A DNA stretch of 64,000 nt from Zygaena filipendulae (GCA_907165275.2 OU015663.1:1252501-1316500); one strand, 5' to 3'. Positions 44,935 through 55,908 are shown, numbered from the stretch's first letter. The notes: generated from the letters alone by a model not told the origin. Program-made: numbers and translations.

Positions 44935-45470
44935 TACAACTGTGCCCCACGGTTTGACCCGCGTGAGTTTCGGAATTCCCACAGGAACTATAATATTTTT
45001 TTAAATGAAAGTAGCCTAACCGCCGCACTCAGAGTCGACTTTAATGATTATTTAGTTAAGTATGAATTTTTAAACCAAAACTGCCGCAATCAGAGACGTT
45101 CAGTAAATTAATGTTAATTGGCATTAAATGAGATGTAACTTAATTAGTTAAATGCCAATTAACATTAATTTATTAAACTTGTCTGATTGCGGCAGTTTAG
45201 TTTTAAAAATCTATACTTAACTAAGTAATCATTAAAGTCGACTCTGAGTGCGGCGGTAAGTTACTCCTCGTTATATCAGCTATCTACCAGTGAAAGTTCC
45301 GTTAAAATCGGTCTATCCATTTCAGAGATCAGCCGGAATAAACAGGCAGACAGTCAGAGAAAAAATTTAAATAATATTTTTTTTTATGTCAGTCTTGTCA
45401 GTACCGTATATCTATTACTTTCATATGCATTTAGTGAAGAGCTGTTAATTTGGAATTACAAACAGACACT
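44935..45470 (-). mobile_element. Helitron split by a hairpin MITE
   Basis: The minus-strand 3' end is CTACAACTGTGCCCCACGG (CTAG mutated). Its body GTAGCCTAA continues after the MITE as 'GTTACTCCTCGTTATATCAG', matching the uninterrupted copy near 50295. Confidence 0.65.
45020..45256. mobile_element. Hairpin MITE family D inside a Helitron
   Basis: CGCCGCACTCAGAGTCGACT and its complement, with TAA on both sides. Comparison with the related Helitron at 50295 shows an empty site with one TAA. Confidence 0.92.
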
Positions 45471-45668
45471 TCACCCGCGCGGTTTCACGCGCGGTAATTT
45501 CGGAGTTCCCGCGAGAATTCCAGGATAACATATAGTTATAAACCTTCCTCATGAATCACTGTATCTATTGGTGAAAACCGCATCAAAATCCGTAGCGTAG
45601 TTTTAAAGATTTAAGCCTACATAGGGATATAGGGACAGAGAAAGCGACTTTGTTTTATACTATGTAGT
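45471..45668 (-). mobile_element. Helitron, abutting the previous one
   Basis: Hairpin GCGCGGTTTCACGCGCGG, then 'AAACCTTCCTCATGAATCAC' and 'AAAACCGCATCAAAATCCGT', as in 50803-51055. Ends near TACTATGTAGTGA. Confidence 0.65.
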
Positions 45669-46152
45669 GATGTACAGATTCTATATACTAGGTACTTACC
45701 TATATAGTAATATATACAGTCACCATCAAAAATATCAACACGTCTTTTCGAAAGTAGTTAGGTATATACTATATAGTAGGTATTTCCGATACTCTCTGTA
45801 CATCATTAGCACTGTCCAAATTGATTAAATCAAATTCGTCTTTTTAACGGCTTACGTTGGTAAATAAAATTGAAATTTCTCTCATAAAGATGGAGGATGG
45901 AGTGAAATTAGTTTTTGAGTAATATCGAAGAACAGATGGCTCTTTCCTGTGAAAACGTAGCCCTTTAACCAAAGCGATGTTTAATCACGTTGACTCGCGT
46001 CCAAGTTAATTGTTTCAGAAGAGAATTTAATTTTGCAAGACAAACCTTCGCCCTGAAATATTGGAAGCCCCCTCCCGCCCTCGTTTATATATAAGTACCC
46101 ATTTTTGACTGTAAATTCTACTTAAAGGGAATCGCAAAGGGTGCAAAGGCGG
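45669..46152. other. Gene-free spacer
   Basis: Nothing recognised. Confidence 0.4.
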
Positions 46153-46539
46153 GGCCCCTATTCACTATGACCAACAACATTACTTGCCCATAACGCGCGT
46201 CCCAAAAACACAATCCCAAACGCTCCAGATGCAAAAATATAAGAAATTTCTATTCTTTAAAGAAACGTTGTGAATGTATTATTTTAAAGTGAAACGTCTT
46301 TGAACACGAGGGAAAACCGGCTGGCTAGCTACCACCTATAAAGTTGCAATTCTGTCGACAAGCACCTAACGGTGTGTTCCGGCAGCCCCACTTGAAAGCC
46401 AGCTGTTCCTATCCCCATTCCAGGTCGGCAACGCACCTGCATGCCTTCTGGTGTTGCAGATGTCTATGGGCGGCGGTTTGCCCCCTATGACAAAAAAAAA
46501 TGACGCGCGACGCGTTATGGTCATAGTGAATAAGGGCCC
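46153..46539. mobile_element. MITE family E carrying repeat F
   Basis: GGCCCCTATTCACTATGACC at left and GGTCATAGTGAATAAGGGCC at right. The centre is replaced by minus-strand repeat F. Confidence 0.75.
46325..46500 (-). repeat. Dispersed repeat F, nested
   Basis: The reverse complement runs from TTTTTTTGTCATAGGGGGCA to AGGTGGTAGCTAG, the same extent as at 12066-12290, so both ends of the family can be placed. Confidence 0.75.
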
Positions 46540-46710
46540 AGAAATTCATTTTTGGACGGCCTATAGGTAGGTACCTACTCATGATTTTGTTCCTATACAG
46601 CACCGTTAGTAAATGACTGCTTCACCAGGTGTCGCTGGATCGGATCGATCCTCGCATCAGGGTAAATATTTATATGATGGAACTAAGAATATTACAGAGC
46701 TTACGAGTTA

Positions 46711-46946
46711 CGGCCACACTCAGAGACGTTTTAATGATTATTTAAGCTCAAGTAAATATTTTAAAAACAAACCAACGGCACTCAGGCACTAATTGTTAAT
46801 TGGCATTTAACTAAATTTACATAACTTTATTAGTGAAATGCCAATTAGATAACATTAAATTAAAGAACGTCTCTGAGCCCGGCAGTTTTGTTTTTAAAAT
46901 CTTTACTTAAAATTAAGTAATCATTCAAGCGACTCTGAGTGCAGCC
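46711..46946. mobile_element. Hairpin MITE family D, diverged
   Basis: GGCCACACTCAGAGACGTTT at left and 'AAGCGACTCTGAGTGCAGCC' at right. Left flank TTA, but right flank TTT, so the duplication has decayed. Confidence 0.8.
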
Positions 46947-48171
46947 TTTGGTCTTCTTTCACTAAGCATAAACAAGAACTTTAGGAGCATACTATATTGA
47001 GAAGTGAAAAACTAATTTCAAATTTCAATAGAATGCCGTATACGGTCGTAAATGATAGGTATACAAAAAAAGAATAAAAAAACGTTATGTAAATATTGCT
47101 TTTAAGCCTATTGTGTGCACGCGGCCGTTTTTATTGCCTTCAATATCATAAAAGCCGAGTTCAAAGCATAATTTATTAGGAACATTAGCAATTTTGGCAA
47201 TTCCATATTATATTACGTCCATAATAACGATGCGCTGCTCCATGGAATGTTTCACGTCTATCAGGCGTTCACATACCTACCTACTTACTCGTCTATTCCA
47301 TCTAGTTCTATAGATATATCTGACAGAAAAGTCTCCAATCTGTTACACACTATATGACGTCACGTAGAATAGACAGACTAAAGTTGGAGTTTTCGGCGGG
47401 AATCGAAGATGGCGGTTCCGTCATTTGTTTTGATGTCGATAAAAATTGTTAAATAGTACATTGTTATCCTAGGGGTGAAAGTAACTTATTTAGTCCCGAG
47501 ACGGGGACCAATAGATCGAGGGACTAAATAAGTCTTTCTCCTGAGGATAAAACTGTGCTTTTCATTACGAATGCAAGGAAAGTCAAAATAAAAATAGGAA
47601 TTAGCTAAAGAAAAAATGAGTGAAGATCGGATAGTCGCTTGACACTTTCCCACCTATTTCTTTTTCTTTGGCCGGCTAGCTATTCAGCCAGTATTTTTTA
47701 TTTACAATGAGGCGACCTAAAAAAAATATTTTCTTTAATTATTAAGTATTAATTAAAGAAAATAAAAAAATATAAATAGGAATTAGCTTAAGAAAAAGTG
47801 ACTGAATTTTATTTTAATTAATACCTACTTAAACTTTACGTTATTTCAATTTTACATCGCGCTGGCTGTATAGAAAGTTGAAACATGGTTCAATAGAAAT
47901 GTGAAAATAGACCTAGTTTTTTTTTAATAATTTGACAGTTGTCAGTTGAAAGCGATTCCCTAGGGCTGAAAAGTGTTACTTTCAACCCGCTTCTCAGGCA
48001 ACTTCAGACCTACTTTCCGAGTATGAGTAATGAAAAGTATATTTTGTTGTGTTTTATGATGCCGTGTAAGACAATAATTTTCATTGTGGAGGTTTTGTAG
48101 GTGTGTGCGTAAAAAGGTATGACGTTTCGAGCTGATTTCTTCGCTGTCCTCCAAGGGCTCCGAGAAAGATT
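46947..48171. other. Spacer with hairpins
   Basis: 47464-47550 is an imperfect inverted repeat with ~31-bp arms ending ACTTATTTAGTCCC. AGGAATTAGCTAAAGAAAAA and a variant occur at 47599 and 47779. No gene seen. Confidence 0.45.
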
Positions 48172-48400
48172 TTGCAACGATTCCAATGCCAAAATATACA
48201 TTTATTTTACTTAAAACTTCCAAATGAATTTTATGCTAAAGTCCATGAGAAGCAAAAGAAGAAATACTTGACACTACTACAGTCACATCTGCGATACCTC
48301 ATACAAGAGAACCGACAAAATCCCCATCACTACCGCAGGCAGCCGGCTTGTGTGCACACGTGCAGAATGTGTAGCTTAATGCCTGTAGTATAGTGATCGC
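48172..48400 (+). other. Unassigned exon-like segment
   Basis: The frame from 48172 to a TAG at 48391 translates to VHEKQKKKYLTLLQSHLRYL and ends with HHYRRQPACVHTCRMCSLMP. Its last third resembles the translation at 63625-63700 (PHYYCGRAACVRTCR) with an unchanged frame. This could be an exon pair of a duplicated gene or one more dispersed repeat. No domain was recognised. Confidence 0.3.
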
Positions 48401-48462
48401 CTCGGAAACTCTTGTGAATCATTAAAAACCTAGTCTTCAAGTTTAGTTAGTTAGTTAAGTTA

Positions 48463-48763
48463 TCTATCTATCTATACTATAATAAAAGTATAGAATCTGC
48501 GATTCTGTACATTGAATATTTTTACCTAAAATTGAAAGGGGTGATAAAAGAAGAGTAACCAAGCCCAAAAAAAAGTTTTTAAAATTCTTTTCTATCTGTC
48601 TGTCTGTCTGTTTGCGATAGTCTCCGCATCTACTGAACCGATTATCATGCGGTTTTCACAGGTAGATTAAGCTTAGCCTGGAGCTACATATAGGCTTTGT
48701 TTCATTGAAATCGGATATCGGAAAAAAGAGTTGGTGTATTTCATGCGGGTGAAACTTTAATAT
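48463..48763 (+). mobile_element. Non-autonomous Helitron
   Basis: TCTATCTATCTATACTATAA start, 'AGAATCTGCGATTCTGTACA', CTGTCTGTCTG and 'GCGGTTTTCACAGGTAGATT'. The 3' hairpin is eroded (TGCGGGTGAAACTTT). Confidence 0.7.
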
Positions 48764-48840
48764 AAATGAGGGCTTTAATTTATATTAAAGCTAGGCTTTA
48801 ATTTATATTAAAGCTAGTCTTTAATATAAATTAAAGCCGT
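48764..48840. repeat. Tandem palindromic units
   Basis: GGCTTTAATTTATATTAAAGC-like palindromes repeat three times between 48770 and 48837, each able to fold on itself. Confidence 0.8.
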
Positions 48841-49305
48841 CAAGTTTTAAAAGTTTTACACAAAAACCTGTCATCATAAATCTATTAGATACCTACCTAC
48901 ACTTATTAACTTCTTAATGATCAAAAGAAACTTCTCATTAATCAAATTACTCACCTGTTAATGGACCTCCATCAACAAATCCTTAAAAAAGAAGAACGAC
49001 TTCATTCTCTCCAACGCGAAAAACAAATTCAACCCCTTTTATTTCATTATACCGAAAAAGTTACTTTGCTATTAAAAAGCGCCATCAACTCGGACACCGA
49101 ATCTCCATGCAAAATGGCTTTTTTGAAAAGGAAATGAGTCGTTGCTGAGTTCAGGTGGCGGCGGAACCCCGCGCCGCCTCAATAACCCCTCGGTGACGGC
49201 CCGAGGTGACGGAGAGCCAAGAATTAAGCCTTGATTGCTCTCCAGCGAGAAAAATTGACACGAAAGACTTATATGGACACGACTGAAAGATGCCAATATG
49301 TATTA
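48841..49305. other. Gene-free spacer
   Basis: A GC-rich patch lies at 49145-49215. No exon signal that I can support. Confidence 0.4.
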
Positions 49306-49494
49306 CTAGCTGTTACCCGCGGTTTCACCCGCGTTAATTTCAGAGTACTCGCGGTGATTCCGGGACCAAAATTCCCCATTGTCCTTTTCTGTACTTCTGA
49401 TGATGCGTATGCAAAATTTCATGATGATCGGTTGAGCCGTTGAGACGTGAAAGCGTAACAAACAAACACACTTTCGCAATTATAATAGTAAGGA
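49306..49494 (-). mobile_element. Non-autonomous Helitron
   Basis: CTAGCTGTTACCCGCGGTTT at left. Minus-strand 5' end TCCTTACTATTATAATTGCG at right, preceded by A. Confidence 0.8.
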
Positions 49495-50237
49495 TGCAAC
49501 CATAATAACATGCAAAGTGACCAACTGATCGGGCACGGATTATTCGCGTCAATTTCGGAATTCCAGCAAGAACTCCTTATGTCAACTGTCAGAATGAAAG
49601 TATGTATCTGCTATTACAAGGTCTATATTACTCGTAAGCATGGAGGACATCACTATACACTAGAGAGGTGTTCCCATTCTTAGGTTCCGACTTCCGACAC
49701 CCCTGTTTCTACCAAAATCTGGTAGATATAGGTACACATATGGAAGTAATCCACCCAAGCCCCGGGTTTACGAGCTTTTATCGGATTTAAACCCAAGAAC
49801 CGGGCTTAAACCGGGTTGATCATGATGATTCTCATAAGATTTTATCCACATCCGTATTATACTAGCCATCTACCATAAAGCTAATTTTTGCATTTATAAA
49901 TGGGACCTTAATACCCACCCCTTTTGTTTGGGTCAGCCATATTTTCCCTTACCTATAATATGATCAAATTCAAAGGCGTCTTCACTTGGTTTTGGTGTCA
50001 TCACAACGGAAACGGAATGCTTAAAAATAAATACCTTTATTTAGGAAGTTACAGACTTTTTGAATTACCCATCGTTTTGTCCTTTACCCCATTTAATGAT
50101 CACCTATTTTAGGAGTTCTACTAAACGAGTAGAACCGCTATGTGAGCGGTTTCATTTCCAAATATTATGTGGAATTCGAAATTCACTTCGTATCAGTAGT
50201 AAGTACTACTGAGTAATCCAATTTCTTGTATAACAGA
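49495..50237. other. Gene-free spacer
   Basis: Nothing recognised apart from short AACCGGGCTTAAACCCGG-like words near 49797. Confidence 0.4.
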
Positions 50238-50430
50238 CTAGCTGTGCAACGCGGTTTCACCCGCGTGAGTTTTGGAATTCCCACAGGTACTCCAAAGTAG
50301 CCTAATTTACTCCTAATAACATCAGCTAATTAACAGTGAAAGTCCCCTCAAAATCGATCCAACTGTTTCAGAGATTCACCCGCGTGAGTTTCGGAATTCC
50401 CGGAAAAACTCCAAACTACATTCATAATCA
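50238..50430 (-). mobile_element. Helitron copy with repeated 3' module
   Basis: CTAGCTGTGCAACGCGGTTT, then 'GTGAGTTTTGGAATTCCCAC'. The module recurs at 50378 as 'CACCCGCGTGAGTTTCGGAA'. It provides the empty-site reference for the MITE at 45020. Confidence 0.6.
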
Positions 50431-50532
50431 CCTTCTCCTTACAATAACAAGAAGAATTGACGAAACTGGTCCTTCACGCGCAATTGCGTGACCAAGGGAA
50501 ATAGTGATTAACTTTTGTCTATATCTGTACAA

Positions 50533-50784
50533 TCTATATATATATATAAAATGCATATAAAATCCTTTGTCCTGAATGACTGATGGATCAACGCACAGCC
50601 TAAACCGCTGATCGTAGAGACTTGAAACTTGGAGGGTGTGTTCTTTGTATGACGTAGGCATCCGATAAGAAAGGATTTTTGAAAATTCAACCCCTAAGAG
50701 GATGAAAGGAGGTTGCAAAGTTTGTATGGAACAATTCCGCGGGATCTCCGAAATTATCACGGGTGAAACTGCGAGGGCAGCTAA
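50533..50784 (+). mobile_element. Non-autonomous Helitron
   Basis: TCTATATATATATATAAAAT start, 'CTGATGGATCAACGCACAGC', 'GAAATTATCACGGGTGAAAC' and a CTAA end with T outside. Plus-strand relative of 15627-15843. Confidence 0.75.
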
Positions 50785-50802
50785 TATTAATATATAAAAA
50801 TA

Positions 50803-51055
50803 CTAGCTCTCCCCCGCGGTTTCAGCCGCGGTAATTTCATTCCTTATCTTCCATATCTTGGAATTCCGCGGGAATTCCAAGATAAACTATACGCATAAAC
50901 CTTCCTCTTGAATGACTCAAATCTCACTCACTCACTCAAAATCATCTATTAAAAAAAACCGCATCAAAATTATTTGCGTAGTTTTGAAGATCTAAGCATA
51001 CATAGGGATAGACAGACAGCGGGAAGCGACTTTCTATTATACTATGTAGTGAGGA
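50803..51055 (-). mobile_element. Non-autonomous Helitron
   Basis: CTAGCTCTCCCCCGCGGTTT hairpin at left and TACTATGTAGTGAGGA at right. An internal inverted pair TCTTGGAATTCCGCGGGAAT / TTCCAAGA occurs near 50870. Confidence 0.7.
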
Positions 51056-51127
51056 TAGGTTACGACTGTGCAAACGTTGTGCCTACAGACAAGCAATGAC
51101 TATTTTAGCGCTTCCATGTCCAAATGG

Positions 51128-51454
51128 GCATGTTGACTAATTTTTATTTTTTAGTCCGTCTTGTAGATTATTAAAAAATATTGGACACGTATTTTTTCTT
51201 TTTTTACGTAATCAAAAAATAACGGCGATATATTGAGTTGAAATTTCGCGTGACGTCACTATTCTGACATTTTGTATGGCGGTTTTGCGATTAGTGACGT
51301 CACGACCCCCTCATCCTAAACTTTAATGCGCTTTATTTCTGCATATATTTTAATTTATTTAAAAAAAAAACAAAAAACACGTGTCTATTGTTTTTTTATT
51401 TTCTAACTGACGGACTAATTAGAATTTTGCTTTTCAAAAGTCGTCAACATTCCT
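51128..51454. mobile_element. TIR MITE, family G
   Basis: TTAGTCCGTCTTGTAGATTA at left and TCTAACTGACGGACTAA at right, with weaker outer ends ATGTTGAC/GTCAACAT. Two TGACGTCAC sites near 51252 and 51296. Confidence 0.8.
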
Positions 51455-52018
51455 ATTGTATGTATTTGAAGGTTACAAGTTTGATTTCCAAAATGTCTTT
51501 GTGCGGGGGTTGGCACTTTCAAAACGAGAGTGCCTTACGATTATAGCTACCAAAGTACTAGATAGGCACAACGAGGGCACATTTTTTACAGTCTGTTACA
51601 TAAAACATCCCTATTGGATACACACGTCACTCAAAATGAGGTTTTAGTGTGGAGAGATTATTAACTTTTTGAGGAAAAAATATTATTTTCTTTTAATGGA
51701 ATATGGAACTGTACCTACTTGTTCCATATTTTGCTGTATATGTATATCAAAAGTCTTTACTGTCGGTTTGTTTGAATGTGGATCACACAAAACTACCGGA
51801 CAGATAGGTAAGTGATGTGAACTCTTCTCCTACTAAGTACATAATAATATATATGTACGTAGGTAGGTACATATCTACTTTATCGTATACTTAATATAGA
51901 TGCTTAGTAGGTATTAGGTGAAAGCTTATACGGTTGCCTCTCCTTGCTCATTAATGGCATCTTAATATTTAATATCAACCAGATTATCTTTCCCGCTGCT
52001 ATAGGTAATATGAAAATA
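51455..52018. other. Gene-free spacer
   Basis: Nothing recognised. Confidence 0.4.
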
Positions 52019-52241
52019 CTAGCTGTGCCCCGCGGTTTCACCCGCGGTAAAATCGGAATTACCGCGGGAATTCCGGGATAAAAAGTACCCTATGTGTTAA
52101 TCTAATGTATAAGCTATATTATTGTAAAGTTTCATTTAAATCCATTCAGTAGTTTTTGCGTGCAAGAGTAACAAACATCCATCCATCCATCCATCCATCC
52201 ATGCATACTTACAAACTTTCGCGTTTATAATATTAGTAGGA
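52019..52241 (-). mobile_element. Non-autonomous Helitron, complete
   Basis: CTAGCTGTGCCCCGCGGTTT at left, six CATC units, and minus-strand TCCTACTAATATTATAAACG at right. Sister of 19523-19745. Confidence 0.85.
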
Positions 52242-52324
52242 TGAACTACCTACCTATGTAGTTTTTAGGTTTGTGACTGAATAATAAAATGCTTGGATAT
52301 CGGACACAGCCCGCTCTGAAACTT

Positions 52325-52500
52325 CCGAGTATTCTTGAGTGGTGACCATTAACCGGAAGACGGGGTGTGGGCAGGCCCGGTACGAAGTGAACCGATGACC
52401 TGGTGCGGGTCGCAGGACGCCATTGGATGCGGGAGGCGCAGGACCGGTCGTTGTGGCCATCCTTGGAGGAGGTCAATGTCTAGCAGTGGACGTCTTTATT
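52325..52500 (+). pseudogene. LINE pol C-terminal remnant
   Basis: The frame starting at 52328 reads TDDLVRVAGRHWMREAQDRS, then SLEEVNV, a stop and QWTS, the usual carboxyl end of a non-LTR retrotransposon polymerase ('GRHWMxxAQDRxxWxxLEEAxVQQWT'). In-frame stops near 52340, 52388 and 52480 show it is dead. Confidence 0.75.
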
Positions 52501-52719
52501 ATATTATTATTTACATTAAATCGGAGATGTTATTGTATTTTTCTGTAGGTTCTTAATATTGTGGTTTATGTATCTTTATCTTATCTTATCTATTTATTTA
52601 GATTTTCTTTTTTTTTAACTAATACAAAAATTATTTAATTTTTTTCACTGTGCGCCCACACCCGTGACGCCACACACGGCTCCAGCGGAAGATCAGCGTC
52701 GGGCCGCCAATGGTTCCCG

Positions 52720-52850
52720 GCTTATGCTGAGCTGGCTGCCTTTTTGTTGCGACAGTTTGTGCTGCCTTTTGTTAACCCATTTTATTTATTTGTAGTCGTA
52801 ACGAATAAACTTCATTTCATTTCATTTTTCATTTCTTTCGGCTTATATGA
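52720..52850 (+). mobile_element. LINE 3' end with short TTTCA tail
   Basis: 'TTATGCTGAGCTGGCTGCC', TTTTTGTTGCGACAG and GTCGTAACGAATAAAC, then three to four TTTCA units. Same LINE end as at 34862. Confidence 0.75.
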
Positions 52851-53728
52851 ATTAATGAATGATTGGACACAGCGCCATCTGGTTTCAAAGCAAACAACGC
52901 GCTTATACCTTAAGTACGTGACAATAATGATTGCTACACTTTTAAATAATTATGTCAAACAGCTTTAGAATTTACGAGTTCTTCTTTGGTTGTTGACGAG
53001 TGAAAGCCGTACCGAAAACACGCGGGTCACGTTCGTCTTCGTTATTTCAGTCACTTTTCAGCAAATATTTTGGACCCTGAGCAGAAAACTGGATTTTATT
53101 TTATTTCAAGAGTGCCATGTTTTTAACTTGGAGAACAATCTAACATTGTCATTGGCGTTTCGCCATAATTGAAGAAGTAGATGAAGAGATTCTTATTATT
53201 AAGAAACATTGTCATTAGCCAATTATAATTATAGACGCCATTATTAAAGAAGAAGAATTCTTTTTTTCTGAGAATCCATTCCTGAAAAAAAAAAAAATAT
53301 ACATAGGTACCATCGAACATAGAACCTCCTCCTTTTTGGAAGTCTGTTAAAAAGTATCGGGATCTCAGAGCAACGAAAGAGGTAGCTTGGCTCGTTAACC
53401 GCGAAATAACAAAAGGAATAACAGAAATCTCAAAACTTGTTATCTAATCTTCAAATAAAAACAGGTCTAAAATGAGCACCCCGAGATGCTACGTTAGGTT
53501 TAGTTCGTAGCACTGACATTGCTGACGACCCGCGAGCGCAAGCGAGCGAGCCGCGGTAACTGTCGGAAATACTCGAGTGAAACCACGGCGAGCAGCTAGC
53601 AAAATATCATGAGCAAAATGTTGAATATAATGTGAGCAAGTTGTGATGTTTGGTTTAAAATAAAAATAGATGCTCCGTTTAACTGATCAATTCCATAGTT
53701 GTAACCGTTAGGAAAAGAGAATACTTAA
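52851..53728. other. Gene-free spacer
   Basis: A Helitron 3' end remnant (GAGTGAAACCACGGCGAGCA, GCTAGC) lies at 53572-53602. Otherwise anonymous. Confidence 0.4.
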
Positions 53729-54308
53729 CGCCGCACTCAGAGTCGACTTTAATGATTACTTAGTTAAGTATAGATTTTTAAAACAAAACTGCCGCAATCA
53801 GAAACATTCAGTAAATTAATGTTAATTAGTATTTAATGAAATGTAACTTACCGCCGCACTCAGAGACAACCTTAATGATTACTTAGTTAAGTATAGATTT
53901 TTAAAACAAAACTGCCGCAATCAGAAACATTCAGTAAATTAATGTTAATTAGTATTTAATGAAATGTAACTTACCGCCGCACTCAGAGACAACCTTAATG
54001 ATTACTTAGTTAAGTATAGATTTTTAAAACAAAACTGCCGCAATCAGACGAGTTTAGTAAATTAATGTTAATTGGCATTTAACTAACTAAGTTTCATCTC
54101 ATTAAATGCCAAATAACATTAATTTACTGAACGTCCCTGATTGCGGCAGTTTTGTTTAAAAAATCTTTAAAGTCGACTCTGAGTGCGGCGGTTAATTAGT
54201 TAAATGCCAATTAACATTAATTTATTAAACTTGTCTGATTGCGGCAGTTTTGTTTTCAAAATCTATACTTAACTAAGTACTCATTAAAGTCGACTCTGAG
54301 TGCGGTCA
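53729..54308. mobile_element. Compound array of hairpin MITE family D
   Basis: Three left arms begin at about 53729, 53851 and 53974; the last two start 123 bp apart and are virtually identical. The third arm pairs with a right arm ending near 54191, and an extra right arm follows to 54308. Left flank TAA. Confidence 0.85.
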
Positions 54309-54687
54309 TTAGTGTATTTTGTAACTGATCGGTTCAGTAAGTCACACATAGTCAAACCCTCAATAAGTAATGAACATAAAGACGAAAGAAATTAAACACA
54401 AAATAATAATATTCAAAATTTTATTTAATATCTCATTAAAACATTCACATTGCGGTTCAATTCGTCAACAAACTAATCAATATGAATACTTTAAAATGTA
54501 ATATCACTATAAACCGTGTCAGTCGGATTTTACCTAAAAACAAATTATTCTTCTAATTAGAAATCAATTCTTCCATATTATTATTCTTTTTATTTTAATC
54601 AACAACCGTAACATATATCGTTTTACAAACAGATTTTCAGAGCTAGCTTTCATACATAATCAAATAAATTGTACCTTATCAATAAAA
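54309..54687. other. Gene-free spacer
   Basis: Nothing recognised. Confidence 0.4.
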
Positions 54688-55000
54688 TCTATCTATACTA
54701 TAATAAAAGAGTAGAATCCGCGATTCTGTAAATTGAATATTTTTGAGAAAAATTGACGGGGGCAATAAAAGAAGAGTAACCAACTACAAAAAAGAGTTTT
54801 TAAAATTATTTTCTGTCTGTCTGTCTGTCTGTTCGCGAGAATCTCCGAATCTACTGAACGGAGTGTCATGCGGTTTTCACAGGTAGATAAAGCTTAACCT
54901 GGAGCTACATATAGGCATTGTTTCATTCAAATTGGATGTCGGGTAAAAAAGTTGCTACATAAAAACTATTCACGCGGGTGAAACCGCTGGGCACAGCTAG
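54688..55000 (+). mobile_element. Non-autonomous Helitron, complete
   Basis: TCTATCTATACTATAATAAA start with A before it; hairpin CGCGGGTGAAACCGCTGG, GCACAGCTAG end with T after it. About 313 bp. A full-length reference copy for its family. Confidence 0.85.
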
Positions 55001-55007
55001 TAAGTAA

Positions 55008-55215
55008 TAATATTCTTTCATATCTCGCGAATCACTATTAAAACAGTCCTCCGCCGCGTCTGTCCATCTGTTTGCGGTAAACTCAAAAATTACTAAACAA
55101 ATCTTCATTCGGTGTTCACCAATAGATAGAATGGTTCAAGAGGAACCTTTATGCGTATAGATTATCCTGAACGGGAACTCTGAAATCACCGCGGGTGAAA
55201 CCGCGGGAGACAGCT
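55008..55215 (+). mobile_element. Helitron, tandem to the previous copy
   Basis: Starts within 8 bp of the preceding CTAG. Contains 'CTGTCCATCTGTTTGCGGTA' and a hairpin ACCGCGGGTGAAACCGCGG, then ACAGCTG. Confidence 0.65.
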
Positions 55216-55908
55216 GTTAAGATACTTACTAAAATTCAATAAAAATAATATAAAAGGAATAAGTAATTTTTATTGAATTTTCAGCGTAGATTTTGGCGTT
55301 AGCGATATAAGAAAATAAAGTAGGTATTTTATTAATTAGGTACAATAAGTCAATAAAAAGAAGCAAGTGTAAGAAATTATCTATTGAAATTCATATGAAA
55401 CAAACACTAATGAAACTTTTCTTTTAAATTAACATGTCATTCTAATTTATTAATGCATAGTAATATTACTTATAATAATTTCAAATACATTTTTCGTAAA
55501 AAATTCAATAAGTTTCTTTGTTTTTGCCAGTGGCCCGTAGTTTTTATTTGTAAAATATTTAATACATCGTTTATACCATTTTCTTAGACAGGTAGGTACA
55601 TATTGTACAGACAATAAAAATATTATGGTGGCTTTGAACGTCTAGAGATATAAGTTTAATAGAATAATAATAATAAAATTTTTTTGGTAAAGATCTCTTG
55701 TGCATCCATAACCACCACTCCCACGTATTTTCTAAACTGACTGTAGGTACATACTTACTTAAACATTGAAATATTAAATCTATATCAATTCACATTATTA
55801 TTATTGAGTTATCACTAAGTTTTAACATTCAATTGATAGTGGTGTGACGGTTTTGGATTAATTTATTAAAACTTACATTAAAATTGTCTTTCGTAGTTCT
55901 TAATTATT
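55216..55908. other. Gene-free spacer
   Basis: AT-rich, nothing recognised. Confidence 0.4.
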
